Shown here one piece after another: positions 45,498-52,703 of a DNA stretch of 64,000 bases. The notes under the pieces are model-generated. The model was not told where the DNA came from, did no database searches, and worked only from the letters and a program-made list of their open reading frames with translations. Numbering within the stretch: position 1 is the first letter of the stretch; the number at the start of each line of letters is the position of its first letter. Both the position numbers and the translations under genes were made by a program. This DNA comes from Sphingomonas sp. (lineage in GTDB: Bacteria > Pseudomonadota > Alphaproteobacteria > Sphingomonadales > Sphingomonadaceae): the NCBI GenBank assembly GCA_003248865.1, contig QFPK01000004.1:1-64000 (forward strand), given 5' to 3'.

Positions 45498-45726
45498 CCA
45501 AGGGCTCCTGCCCTTGGAACCCGGCAGGGAACCGTGTTCCCTGCACCCCCTTTTCCGGGTCAATCGGCAAGGTTGCGGCGGCGGCAGGGCATGGTGCCTG
45601 CGGCGCCAGCAAGCTCCAGCGCCGCAGGCAACCAAACCAACTCACGCGTGCGACTGCTGAGTAGTGCGCAACGCAAATGTTGAGGGTGCAGGGAAATCAT
45701 TTCCCTGCCCGCCGGAGGCAAAAAAA
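45498..45726. repeat. Modular intergenic repeat, copy B
   Basis: The same four-module order as copy A. Module 1 is CCAAGGGC-TCCT-GCCCTTGG (45498-45517). Module 2 is GCAGGGAAC-CGT-GTTCCCTGC (45524-45544). Module 3 arms TGCCTGCGGCGC/GCGCCGCAGGCA lie at 45595-45630. Module 4 is GCAGGGAAAT-C-ATTTCCCTGC (45688-45708), ending GCCGGAGGC plus an A-run. It fills the 287-base gap between the convergent ends of rnr and the amidase gene. No gene is visible. Confidence 0.9.
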
Positions 45727-45741
45727 CACCCACCCCGATGC

Positions 45742-47130
45742 TCAGCGCTTCCCGACGAAGCTCACCACAGATTCGGCGATGCCGTTAGCGATGGCGCGCT
45801 GGCCCTTGCTGGAAAACAGATATCGGGCGTCCTCTTCGTTGGAGAGGAAGCCGGTTTCCAACAGCACTGCGGGCACGCCCAGGTTGCGCAACACCTGGAA
45901 GTTGGCGAAGCGGTGGAATTGGCTGCGGAAGGTGACGCCTTCGGGTTCCATGCCGTTCTGCAGGGATTCGGCGAAATCGGCCGACGCGTTCATGCTGTCG
46001 CGCATGCCGAGGTCGACGAGGATGGAGGCGACTTCGCGGTTTTCGCCGGAGAGGTCCACGCCGGAGATCAGGTCGGCGCGGTTTTCCTTGGCGGCGACGC
46101 GGGCCGCTTCCCGGTCGGACGCGACTTCGGAGAGGGTATAGACGGAGGCGCCGCGTGCCAGCGCGTTGGGGGCGCTGTCTGCGTGGATGGAGATGAAGAG
46201 GTCTGCCTTCCAGTCGCGCGCGAGGCGGACGCGGTTGCCCAGCGTCACGAAGAAATCCGAGTCCCGCGTGAGGCGGACTTCGACGGGGATGCCCTTCTCG
46301 CGGGCGCGGCGTTCGATATTGGCCTTGGCCTGCCGCGCGATGGCGAGCGTGACATCCTTTTCCGATCCGCCGCCGATCACGGAGGGCGCGCCGGGATCAT
46401 GGCCGCCATGGCCGGCGTCGATCACGATCACGGCCTTCTTCCCGCGCGTGGGGCGGGCGCTGGTGACGACGGGGGGCAGCGGGGCGGGCTTTGCCGGCGG
46501 CGGGGGGGAAATGCGGGTGTCGACCTGCGGGCTCAGCTGCGGATTGATGCGCGGATCGATGGGCTGGGCGGGCGGCGCGGGCGTGAGCTCGCGGCTGGCT
46601 TCGCTCAGCGCGGCTTCCACCGCATCCAGCCGCGCGGCGCTGTCGGCGGCGAGATCGGCGGGCGGGTTCGGGCCCGGCGGCACGGCGCGCGGGGCTTCCT
46701 GATAGAAACCCGTCACGGGGCTGCGCCCCCGCGCGACAAGACGTTTGAACTCGACTTCGTCGATGGCGCGGAACCGCAGCTCCAGCACCTGATCCCGGCC
46801 CTGCACGACTTCCGCGAGCCGCATCGGCCGGGCAAGGTCGATCACGATGCGCACGGTGGCCGGGTCGAACTGCGACACACGGGCGGCCTTCACCGCGCCG
46901 GTGGAAGGCGCCTCCCGCCGGACGCTGGAGGCCTCGCCCAGATCGATGGCCCAGCGCATCGGATCGTGCAGCGCAAACGCACGCGGCGGGGCGTTGAGGG
47001 GTTCTGACAGGGCAAGCCGCACCGTGGCGCCGTCCGGCGTGGGAATCACGCGGATGTTGCCGGCCACCGCCGTCGCCAGCACCGGCGCGGGCAGCAGGAA
47101 CAACAGTAACAGGGCGAGCAGGCGGCGCAT
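45742..47130 (-). CDS. N-acetylmuramoyl-L-alanine amidase (AmiC type)
   Basis: 462 residues: a signal peptide (LLALLLLFLLPAPVLATA), an AMIN domain (about 25-125, targeting to the septum or envelope), a Pro/Ala-rich linker (about 150-230) and the Amidase_3 catalytic domain. Zinc ligands are in VIDAGHGGHDPGAPS (His), the following glutamate (SEKDVTLA), and FISIHADSAP (His); the catalytic glutamate is in VLLETGFLSNEEDA. It splits septal peptidoglycan in the periplasm during cell separation. It lacks a LysM domain. Copy C of the modular repeat lies upstream of its start. Confidence 0.94.
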   Translation of the reverse strand: MRRLLALLLLFLLPAPVLATAVAGNIRVIPTPDGATVRLALSEPLNAPPRAFALHDPMRWAIDLGEASSVRREAPSTGAVKAARVSQFDPATVRIVIDLARPMRLAEVVQGRDQVLELRFRAIDEVEFKRLVARGRSPVTGFYQEAPRAVPPGPNPPADLAADSAARLDAVEAALSEASRELTPAPPAQPIDPRINPQLSPQVDTRISPPPPAKPAPLPPVVTSARPTRGKKAVIVIDAGHGGHDPGAPSVIGGGSEKDVTLAIARQAKANIERRAREKGIPVEVRLTRDSDFFVTLGNRVRLARDWKADLFISIHADSAPNALARGASVYTLSEVASDREAARVAAKENRADLISGVDLSGENREVASILVDLGMRDSMNASADFAESLQNGMEPEGVTFRSQFHRFANFQVLRNLGVPAVLLETGFLSNEEDARYLFSSKGQRAIANGIAESVVSFVGKR

Positions 47131-47249
47131 GGCTGGCGGCCTTGTGGCAGGGCAATGGGCGAAAGGGAATCCCCCTGCGGCGCGACTGGTCGGAAGAAAG
47201 CGGGCCTCCAGCGGGAGGGTGTTACCTAGTATCGGTGTCGTGAAGGACT

Positions 47250-47613
47250 CCAAGGGCTCTGCCCTTGGAACCCGGCAGGGAGCCGTGCTCCCTGCACCCA
47301 CATTATCTGGGTGATCGTTGAGGTTGCGGCGGCGGGGAATTTGATTGCCTGCGGCGCTTCGATATTTGCGCCGTCCGTTCCTCCCACGTCACCCCGGGCT
47401 TGACCCGGGGTCCCGCTTCTTACCCCGACGCTGCCGAAGAACAGCTGGACCCCGGGTCAAGCCCGGGGTGACGGAGTGGGGAGTGGCTGGGGCGCCCCCC
47501 TCACCAGCGCCGCAGGCAATCAAACCAAGTCACACGCGCGGCGCCCAAGCAGCGCACAACGCCAACTTAGAGGGTGCAGGGAAATCATTTCCCTGCCCGC
47601 CGGAGGCAAAAAA
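47250..47613. repeat. Modular intergenic repeat, copy C, interrupted by a second inverted repeat
   Basis: Module 1 CCAAGGGC-TCT-GCCCTTGG (47250-47268) and module 2 GCAGGGAGC-CGT-GCTCCCTGC (47275-47295) are intact. Module 3 arms GATTGCCTGCGGCGC (47343-47357) and GCGCCGCAGGCAATC (47507-47521) lie 149 bases apart instead of 12, because other sequence sits in the loop. Module 4 GCAGGGAAAT-C-ATTTCCCTGC (47576-47596) and the GCCGGAGGC-A-run end are intact. The element fills most of the 491-base gap between the flhB stop and the amidase start. No gene is seen there. Confidence 0.9.
47388..47472. repeat. Nested 26-bp perfect inverted repeat (CCCCGGGCTTGACCCGGGG type)
   Basis: Two perfectly complementary 26-base arms (47388-47413 and 47447-47472), each containing CCCCGGG-CTTGA-CCCGGGG, flank a 33-base centre. 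The whole 85-base unit sits inside the loop of module 3 of repeat copy C. From memory, sequences of this CACCCCGGG...CCCGGGGTC type recur in sphingomonad genomes as short palindromic elements. It has no coding capacity. Confidence 0.88.
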
Positions 47614-47621
47614 CCCAGACC

Positions 47622-48752
47622 CTAATCTGCCCGCCGCCCAGACTCATCGAACCGCGCGGACGGTGGCGCTTCGGCGGGGGGTGGCGCCCCTCCGCCCTGC
47701 CAGGATTGCGCGCCCACGCGCAGGACGAAGGCGAGGATGGTGGCGACGGCGGCGTAGAGATCGGGGCGGACGAACTGGCCGACCTTGCCGGTGAAATAGA
47801 GCGCGCGGGCGACGGAGGGGTAGGAGAGGATGGGGGTGTTCTGCGCGGCGGCCATTTCGCGGATCACTTCCGCCACCACGCCGCGCCCGCGCGCCACGAT
47901 GGCGGGGGCCGGGTCTGCATCCGGGCGATAGCGCAGCGCGACGGCGAAGTGGGTGGGGTTGGTGAGGACGACGGTTGCCTCTGCCATGGCGGTGCGGTTG
48001 GATCGGCGGATGGCCTCGCGCGCGGCGCGGCGGATGGCGGCCTTCATTTCGGGCGAGCCTTCCTGCTGCTTGTGCTCGTCGCGGATGTCCTGCTTCGACA
48101 TGCGCAGCTTCTTCAGCCACTGGAACAGCTGCACCGGCAGGTCGATGGCGGCGATGAAGGCGAGGCCTGCGCCCAGCCACAGCAACAGGGTGCCGGCAAG
48201 GCGGGCAGCTTGTTGCACGGCGGCTTCGAAGGGCAGGGCGGACAGCCCCGCGAGCTGGTGCTGGCGGCCCGTCAGGAACCAGCCGGACACGCCGAGTAGC
48301 AGGGCGGCCTTCAGCAGCGACTTGGCGAGTTCGATCAGGCCGCGCGAGCCGAAGATGCGCTTCAGACCGGCAAGCGGGTTCAAGCGTTCGGGCTTGGGCG
48401 AGAGCAGGTCGGGCACGAAGCCGATGCCGCCGGTGGCAGCCTGCCCCACGGCGGCCGCGATGATCAGCACGACGCCGAGGATGGCGATGGAGATGCCGAG
48501 GGGGGCGATCATCTCCAGTGCACGCTCCAGCGGCGCGAAGTTGCGCAGGTCTTCCGACGAGACGCTGAGCGACCGGGTGAGCCCCTGTCTTAGCCGGTCG
48601 GCCAGCGTGCCGGCGGTGAACCACAGCCACAGGATGCCCGCCAGCCCGGCGGTCGCGGTGGCGAGATCGCGGGAGAACAGCCGGTCGCCCTTGTCCAGCG
48701 CCTCCTGTCGGCGGCGCGGGGTGGCGGCTTCGGTGCGGTTGTCATCCGCCAA
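47622..48752 (-). CDS. flhB: Flagellar type III export protein FlhB
   Basis: 376 residues. FlhB is the export-gate membrane protein that switches specificity from rod/hook to filament substrates. It has an N-terminal cytoplasmic stub (EAATPRRRQEALDKGD), four membrane helices, and the cytoplasmic domain with the autocleavage site NPTH at residues 265-268 (VVLTNPTHFAVALRYRPD). A Pro/Ala-rich tail of about 25 residues follows the conserved domain. It is last in the flagellar operon and overlaps fliR by 11 bases. Confidence 0.95.
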   Translation of the reverse strand: MADDNRTEAATPRRRQEALDKGDRLFSRDLATATAGLAGILWLWFTAGTLADRLRQGLTRSLSVSSEDLRNFAPLERALEMIAPLGISIAILGVVLIIAAAVGQAATGGIGFVPDLLSPKPERLNPLAGLKRIFGSRGLIELAKSLLKAALLLGVSGWFLTGRQHQLAGLSALPFEAAVQQAARLAGTLLLWLGAGLAFIAAIDLPVQLFQWLKKLRMSKQDIRDEHKQQEGSPEMKAAIRRAAREAIRRSNRTAMAEATVVLTNPTHFAVALRYRPDADPAPAIVARGRGVVAEVIREMAAAQNTPILSYPSVARALYFTGKVGQFVRPDLYAAVATILAFVLRVGAQSWQGGGAPPPAEAPPSARFDESGRRAD

Positions 48753-49533
48753 GCAGCACCTCCGCGAGCCGGGTCTGGGTGCCGGTGAGGGCGCCCTGGA
48801 AGCTGGCGGAGAGCGCGGGCAGCGCCAGCGGCAGCGCGATCAGGCCGATCAGCAGCATCATGGGAAAGCCGATGGAGAAGAGGTTGAGCTGCGGCGCGGA
48901 GCGGGCGGCGACCCCGATGGAGAGGTTCACCAGCAGCAGCGCGGCCCCCATCGGCAGCGCCGCGACGAAGGCGGAGGCCAGCGCATAGCCGCCCCAGCCG
49001 ACGATGGCGGAGAGGCGGCCGGGATCGAACAGCGCGGCTGCCGACGGCAGGGCGGCATAGCTGCGCACGAGGATGTCTAGGAAGACGAGATGGCCGCCGC
49101 CCGTCAACAGCAGCACCCACATCAGCATGGCGAACAGGCCGGAGAGCACGGGCGCCTGCGGCGTGGTTGGGTCGATCAGCTGGGCAAAGCCGAGGCCCAT
49201 GGATTGCGCCAGCCAGTCCCCTGCGGCGAGTGCCACGGCGAAGGCGGTGTGCAGCGCCAGCGCGGCGGCAAGGCCGATCAGCAGCTCGCCGGCGATGGCC
49301 GCGAAGCCGGCGAGGCTGAGCAGTTCTTGCGGCGGCGCGGGGGCCTGCCCGCTGCCGATCACCAGCCAGCCGACAGCGCCCGACAAGCCGATGCGCACGC
49401 GCACCGGGATCAGCTGGCCGCCGAGCGCGGGCAGCAGCGCCAGCGCGGCGCCCGTGCGCAGGCTGGTGAAGATGAGCGCCAGCAGGAAGGCCTCGATGCC
49501 GGGCGGAACGCCTGCCTCCTGCGGCGTGATCAT
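48742..49533 (-). CDS. fliR: Flagellar export-gate protein FliR
   Basis: 263 residues with six hydrophobic segments. FliR is one subunit of the FliP5Q4R1 export gate in the basal body. Family features include ARTGAALALLPALGGQLIPVRVRIGLS near the N-terminus, GELLIGLAAALALHTAFAVALAAGDWLAQSMGLGFA and the C-terminal IGVAARSAPQLNLFSIGFPMML. The fliQ stop overlaps its start (ATGA). A typical member. Confidence 0.94.
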   Translation of the reverse strand: MITPQEAGVPPGIEAFLLALIFTSLRTGAALALLPALGGQLIPVRVRIGLSGAVGWLVIGSGQAPAPPQELLSLAGFAAIAGELLIGLAAALALHTAFAVALAAGDWLAQSMGLGFAQLIDPTTPQAPVLSGLFAMLMWVLLLTGGGHLVFLDILVRSYAALPSAAALFDPGRLSAIVGWGGYALASAFVAALPMGAALLLVNLSIGVAARSAPQLNLFSIGFPMMLLIGLIALPLALPALSASFQGALTGTQTRLAEVLLGG

Positions 49534-49802
49534 TTCGCCATCATGGGTATAGCGCTGGCGGCCTCCCGCAGATAATCGCTCAGCAGGCCGCCGATGACGC
49601 CGCCGAACAGCACCAGCGCCAGGAACACGCCGATCAGCTTGGGGATGAAGCTGAGCGTGGCTTCCTGAATGGAGGTGGCGGCCTGCAACAGCCCCACCAC
49701 CAGCCCGATGGCGAGCGCGGGCAGCAGCGCGGGCAGGGTGGCGAGCACCAGCACCCACGCCCCGCGCGCGGCAGTGTCATACAGCAGGTCGGTGCTGGTC
49801 AT
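49530..49802 (-). CDS. fliQ: Flagellar export-gate protein FliQ
   Basis: 90 residues, two membrane helices (VLVLATLPALLPALAIGLVVGLLQAAT and LIGVFLALVLFGGVIGGLLSDY) separated by the conserved loop QEATLSFIPKL. FliQ subunits complete the FliPQR gate. Start and stop overlap fliP and fliR by four bases each (ATGA), which suggests translation coupled through the gate genes. Confidence 0.95.
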   Translation of the reverse strand: MTSTDLLYDTAARGAWVLVLATLPALLPALAIGLVVGLLQAATSIQEATLSFIPKLIGVFLALVLFGGVIGGLLSDYLREAASAIPMMAK

Positions 49803-50611
49803 GATGCGAAGCTCCGCGCCAGCGAGGCGGTGACGAGCGCCCAGCCATCCACCGCGACGAACAGCATCAGCTTGAACGGCAGCGCGATCAGCACGGGGGA
49901 GACCATCATCATCCCCAACGACATCAGAACGGAGGCGACCACCAGATCGATGATGAGGAAGGGCAGGAACAGCAGGATGCCGATCTGGAACGCCGTCTTC
50001 AGTTCGGAGGTGGCGAAGGCGGGCAGCAGGATGCGCATCGGCACCTCCGCGTCCGAGGAAAAGGGTGGCGCGTTGGCGAGCCCGGCGAACAGGTTCAGGT
50101 CTGCCGTGCGGGTGTGCTGCATCATGAAGCCGTGCAAGATGTCGCCCGCGCGGCCGATGGCCTGTTCGGCGGGCATCTGGTTGGTGACGAAGGGCTGCAG
50201 TGCGGTCTCGTTGATCTGGTTGAACCAGGGCTGCATCACGAAGAAGGTGAGGAACAGCGCCAGCCCCACCATCAGCTGGTTGGGCGGCGCCTGCTGCAAC
50301 CCGATCGCCTGCCGCAGGATCGCCAGCACCACGATGATGCGCACAAAGGCCGTCATCATCAGCAGCACGGACGGCAGCAGCGTCAGCAGCGTCATCAGCA
50401 GCAGGACCTGCAGCGACAGCGAGAAGGCGCTGCCCTTTTCGCCGCCGGCCAGCTGGATCAGCCCGCCCAGTGCGGAGGGTTGGGCGGAGGGCTGTTGAGG
50501 CGGGGCCTGTGCGAACAAGGGGCTCGCCGCCATCAGCATCGCCAGCAGGCCCGCCATGAACAGTAGCGCATGGCGATGGCGATGCCGACGCGCGGCGGTC
50601 AGGAAACGCAT
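49799..50611 (-). CDS. fliP: Flagellar export-gate protein FliP
   Basis: 270 residues. FliP forms the pentameric core of the export gate. A cleavable signal peptide (LLFMAGLLAMLMAASPLFA) is followed by LLMTLLTLLPSVLLMMTAFVRIIVVLAILRQAIG, the QAPPNQLMVGLALFLTFFVM segment, the MRILLPAFATSELKTAFQIG motif and MMMVSPVLIALPFKLMLFV. The N-terminus overlaps fliO by 13 bases. All conserved blocks are present. Confidence 0.96.
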   Translation of the reverse strand: MRFLTAARRHRHRHALLFMAGLLAMLMAASPLFAQAPPQQPSAQPSALGGLIQLAGGEKGSAFSLSLQVLLLMTLLTLLPSVLLMMTAFVRIIVVLAILRQAIGLQQAPPNQLMVGLALFLTFFVMQPWFNQINETALQPFVTNQMPAEQAIGRAGDILHGFMMQHTRTADLNLFAGLANAPPFSSDAEVPMRILLPAFATSELKTAFQIGILLFLPFLIIDLVVASVLMSLGMMMVSPVLIALPFKLMLFVAVDGWALVTASLARSFAS

Positions 50612-50922
50612 GCAGCTTGCTCCGGCTGGAGGGGGGCGGTGCTGGCGATCAGGATCATGGCCGCGCCCGACTGGCCGACCAGATGATCCCGCCCGTCGAA
50701 GCGGACGACGGCGAGCCGCGCGCCGGGGCCCAGGCTGCGGGTGGCGATAAGGTCCAGCGGAGACGAATCCCGCGCGGTGCGCGGCGCGGTGGCGTGGGGA
50801 CTGCGCAGGGCGAAGCCCGGCATCGGCAGCCAGCCGCGCTTCACGGACCACAGGCAGAGCGCAGCCAACCCGCACACCAGCGGCAACGCCACAGCCAGCC
50901 GCAGCAGGAACTCGCCCAGCAT
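50599..50922 (-). CDS. fliO: Flagellar assembly protein FliO
   Basis: 107 residues with one N-terminal membrane helix (LAVALPLVCGLAALCLW) and a small cytoplasmic domain (DLIATRSLGPGARLAVVRFDGRDHLVGQSGAAM). FliO is an assembly factor for the FliP ring. The protein is poorly conserved in general; identification rests on size, topology and its place between fliN and fliP. Its ATG overlaps the fliN stop (TGATG). Confidence 0.85.
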   Translation of the reverse strand: MLGEFLLRLAVALPLVCGLAALCLWSVKRGWLPMPGFALRSPHATAPRTARDSSPLDLIATRSLGPGARLAVVRFDGRDHLVGQSGAAMILIASTAPLQPEQAACVS

Positions 50923-51362
50923 CAGCCGAGCCCCGGCGTGTCTGCGATGTCGGTGAGGCGCACGCCGAAGCGTTCGCCAACCGCCACGATCTCGCCCCGG
51001 GCGAACAGCTTGCCGTTCACCAGCACGGCGACGGGTTCCGCCGTCATCCGGTCCAGCGCGAGCAGCTGCCCCGGTTCCACCGCCATCAGGTCCTTCAGCG
51101 GGATGCGCAGCTGGCCGACCTCCACGGTGAGGGTGAGTTCCAGCGCGGCGAGCCCGGCTGGCACCGACTGCTGTAGCGGGGCAGTGCGCGGGTCGCTTTC
51201 TTCGGCCGCATCCGGCGCCGCTGCGACGGCATCGGTGGCCAGTTCGCTCGCGAAATCCATGGTCAGGCGCACATGTTCGTCCGTGCTGTCGCCCGGCGTG
51301 TCTGTTTTCGCACCCTTCGCGGACCTGGCGGCCATCTGGCCTTTGGGGGGGATGGCGTTCAT
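50922..51362 (-). CDS. fliN: Flagellar motor switch protein FliN
   Basis: 146 residues. FliN lines the bottom of the C-ring. A low-complexity, acidic N-terminal half is followed by the SpoA domain at about residues 74-140 (LELTLTVEVGQLRIPLKDLMAVEPGQLLALDR... GEIVAVGERFGVRLTDI), which is diagnostic. The start overlaps the fliM stop (ATGA). Length is normal for FliN. Confidence 0.93.
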   Translation of the reverse strand: MNAIPPKGQMAARSAKGAKTDTPGDSTDEHVRLTMDFASELATDAVAAAPDAAEESDPRTAPLQQSVPAGLAALELTLTVEVGQLRIPLKDLMAVEPGQLLALDRMTAEPVAVLVNGKLFARGEIVAVGERFGVRLTDIADTPGLG

Positions 51363-52147
51363 TCCTCTGATCCTTCGGGCAGCAGTTTGGCGGCCGGCAG
51401 GCGGGCGATGCTGCGGCCGGCCGCCAGCACATCCACCGTCTGCGGCCGCTCCAGCGGCAGGATGTCGCCGGCCTTCAGCGCAGCAAGGCGGGCGAGATCG
51501 ATGCGGCGTTCGGCGATGCGCAGCGCCACCGGCAGCTCCATGTCCAGCGCGCGGGTTCGGGCGCGTTCGCGCCACGCCCCGGGGTCGGGTGTCTTCGGCG
51601 GCGGCACGGCAGGGCGGGCGCCTTCCAGCGCGATCGCCAGCTGGCAGGCCATGCCCTCCACATCCAGTTCCAGATACAGCGCCGGTTCGGGGTCGAGGGC
51701 GCGCGGCCGGTCGGTGTGGCGCGCGGGCGCCGCCGCCACGGCATTGGCGGCCGCGAGCGACCGGGCAAGTGCTTGCCCGATGCTGTGGCACAGCACCCCC
51801 CACGACGCGGAGCCGGGCGGCAGCGATTCCACGCTGGCGGGCTGCGCGCCATCGGCCGGGCGGCTGCCGAACAGACGCTCCAGCAGCCGCGCTGCGCTGT
51901 CCGCCGGGCAGGCGATGCCGATCGCGGACAGCTGCGCGGGCGCCGACAGCGCGATGGTGGTCAGGTGCAGCGGCGGTGATCCGGGCGGTGTCCGGCTGAT
52001 CCGCGCGGTGATGCGCGCGCCCATCAGCCGGGCGAGTTCCGGGCCAAAGGCCGCCGCCAGTGCCGGGGCGTCCAGCGTGTCCGCCAGAACGGGTTCGGGG
52101 TCCGGCGCGGGGGTGCCAATGCTGGGCCAGACGATGGCGCGGGCCAT
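51359..52147 (-). CDS. fliM: FliM-like flagellar motor switch protein, short and divergent
   Basis: 262 residues, against about 320-340 in well-studied FliM proteins. The C-terminal SpoA/FliN-like domain is recognisable (about 195-257, LDMELPVALRIAERRIDLARLAALKAGDILPLERP). The middle domain is only loosely like the CheC-type fold (about 30-175). The N-terminal EIDALL-type CheY-binding helix is missing: the protein starts MARAIVWPSIGTPAPD. Position between fliL and fliN supports the assignment. How phospho-CheY would dock is unclear. There is a 13-base gap to fliL. Confidence 0.8.
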   Translation of the reverse strand: MARAIVWPSIGTPAPDPEPVLADTLDAPALAAAFGPELARLMGARITARISRTPPGSPPLHLTTIALSAPAQLSAIGIACPADSAARLLERLFGSRPADGAQPASVESLPPGSASWGVLCHSIGQALARSLAAANAVAAAPARHTDRPRALDPEPALYLELDVEGMACQLAIALEGARPAVPPPKTPDPGAWRERARTRALDMELPVALRIAERRIDLARLAALKAGDILPLERPQTVDVLAAGRSIARLPAAKLLPEGSEE

Positions 52148-52160
52148 GGCTTACTGCCCC

Positions 52161-52703
52161 CTATTGCATCACGAAATTGGTGAGGAAGACATCGTCCACC
52201 CCGGCGACGCCGCTCTTGCGCTGCAGCACATCGTTGATGGCCAGGCGCATGCGGCGCGTGAGCTTGTCGCGGCCGCCGGGGTCTGACAGGTCGGCTTCGG
52301 TGCTGTCCGCCAGGATGTCGAGCACGGCGGCGACGATGGCGATCTGGTGGCGCTTCACTGCCTCCACCACCGGTTCGCCACCCTGAGTGGAGATGGCGAT
52401 CTTCACCTGCACGAAGCGGCCGGTGTCTTTCAGATTGGCCGTGAAGCTGTTGGGGATTTCCACATATTCCAGCGGCGCGACCTTGGGCGCGGGCGGCTTC
52501 GCCTGTTGGCTGGCGGGCAGCAGCACGGGCATGAAATAGGAACCCGCCGCGCCGGCGGCCGCGCCGCTCAGCAGCAGGACCAGCGGCAGCACGAGGCGCT
52601 TCACGAGCCCCGGCTTCGGCGGCGCTTCGGGCAGCGCGGGGGCGGTGGCTGCGTCAGCCATGCCGGCAGCGCCCTTGTGGTGCGGCGGGGTGGGGGGCTT
52701 CAT
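52161..52703 (-). CDS. fliL: Flagellar basal body-associated protein FliL
   Basis: 180 residues: a short cytoplasmic N-terminus rich in Pro/Ala, one membrane helix (LVLPLVLLLSGAAAGAAGSYFM) and a periplasmic SPFH-like FliL domain (YVEIPNSFTANLKDTGRFVQVKIAIST, then AINDVL and DDVFLTNFVMQ at the end). FliL rings surround stator units and affect torque. The start overlaps the fliK stop (ATGA). Confidence 0.93.
   Translation of the reverse strand: MKPPTPPHHKGAAGMADAATAPALPEAPPKPGLVKRLVLPLVLLLSGAAAGAAGSYFMPVLLPASQQAKPPAPKVAPLEYVEIPNSFTANLKDTGRFVQVKIAISTQGGEPVVEAVKRHQIAIVAAVLDILADSTEADLSDPGGRDKLTRRMRLAINDVLQRKSGVAGVDDVFLTNFVMQ

Noticed and set aside
103..47613. Intergenic repeats as a CRISPR array
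   Set aside because: The copies are single, far apart, hairpin-built and lack regular spacers or nearby cas genes.
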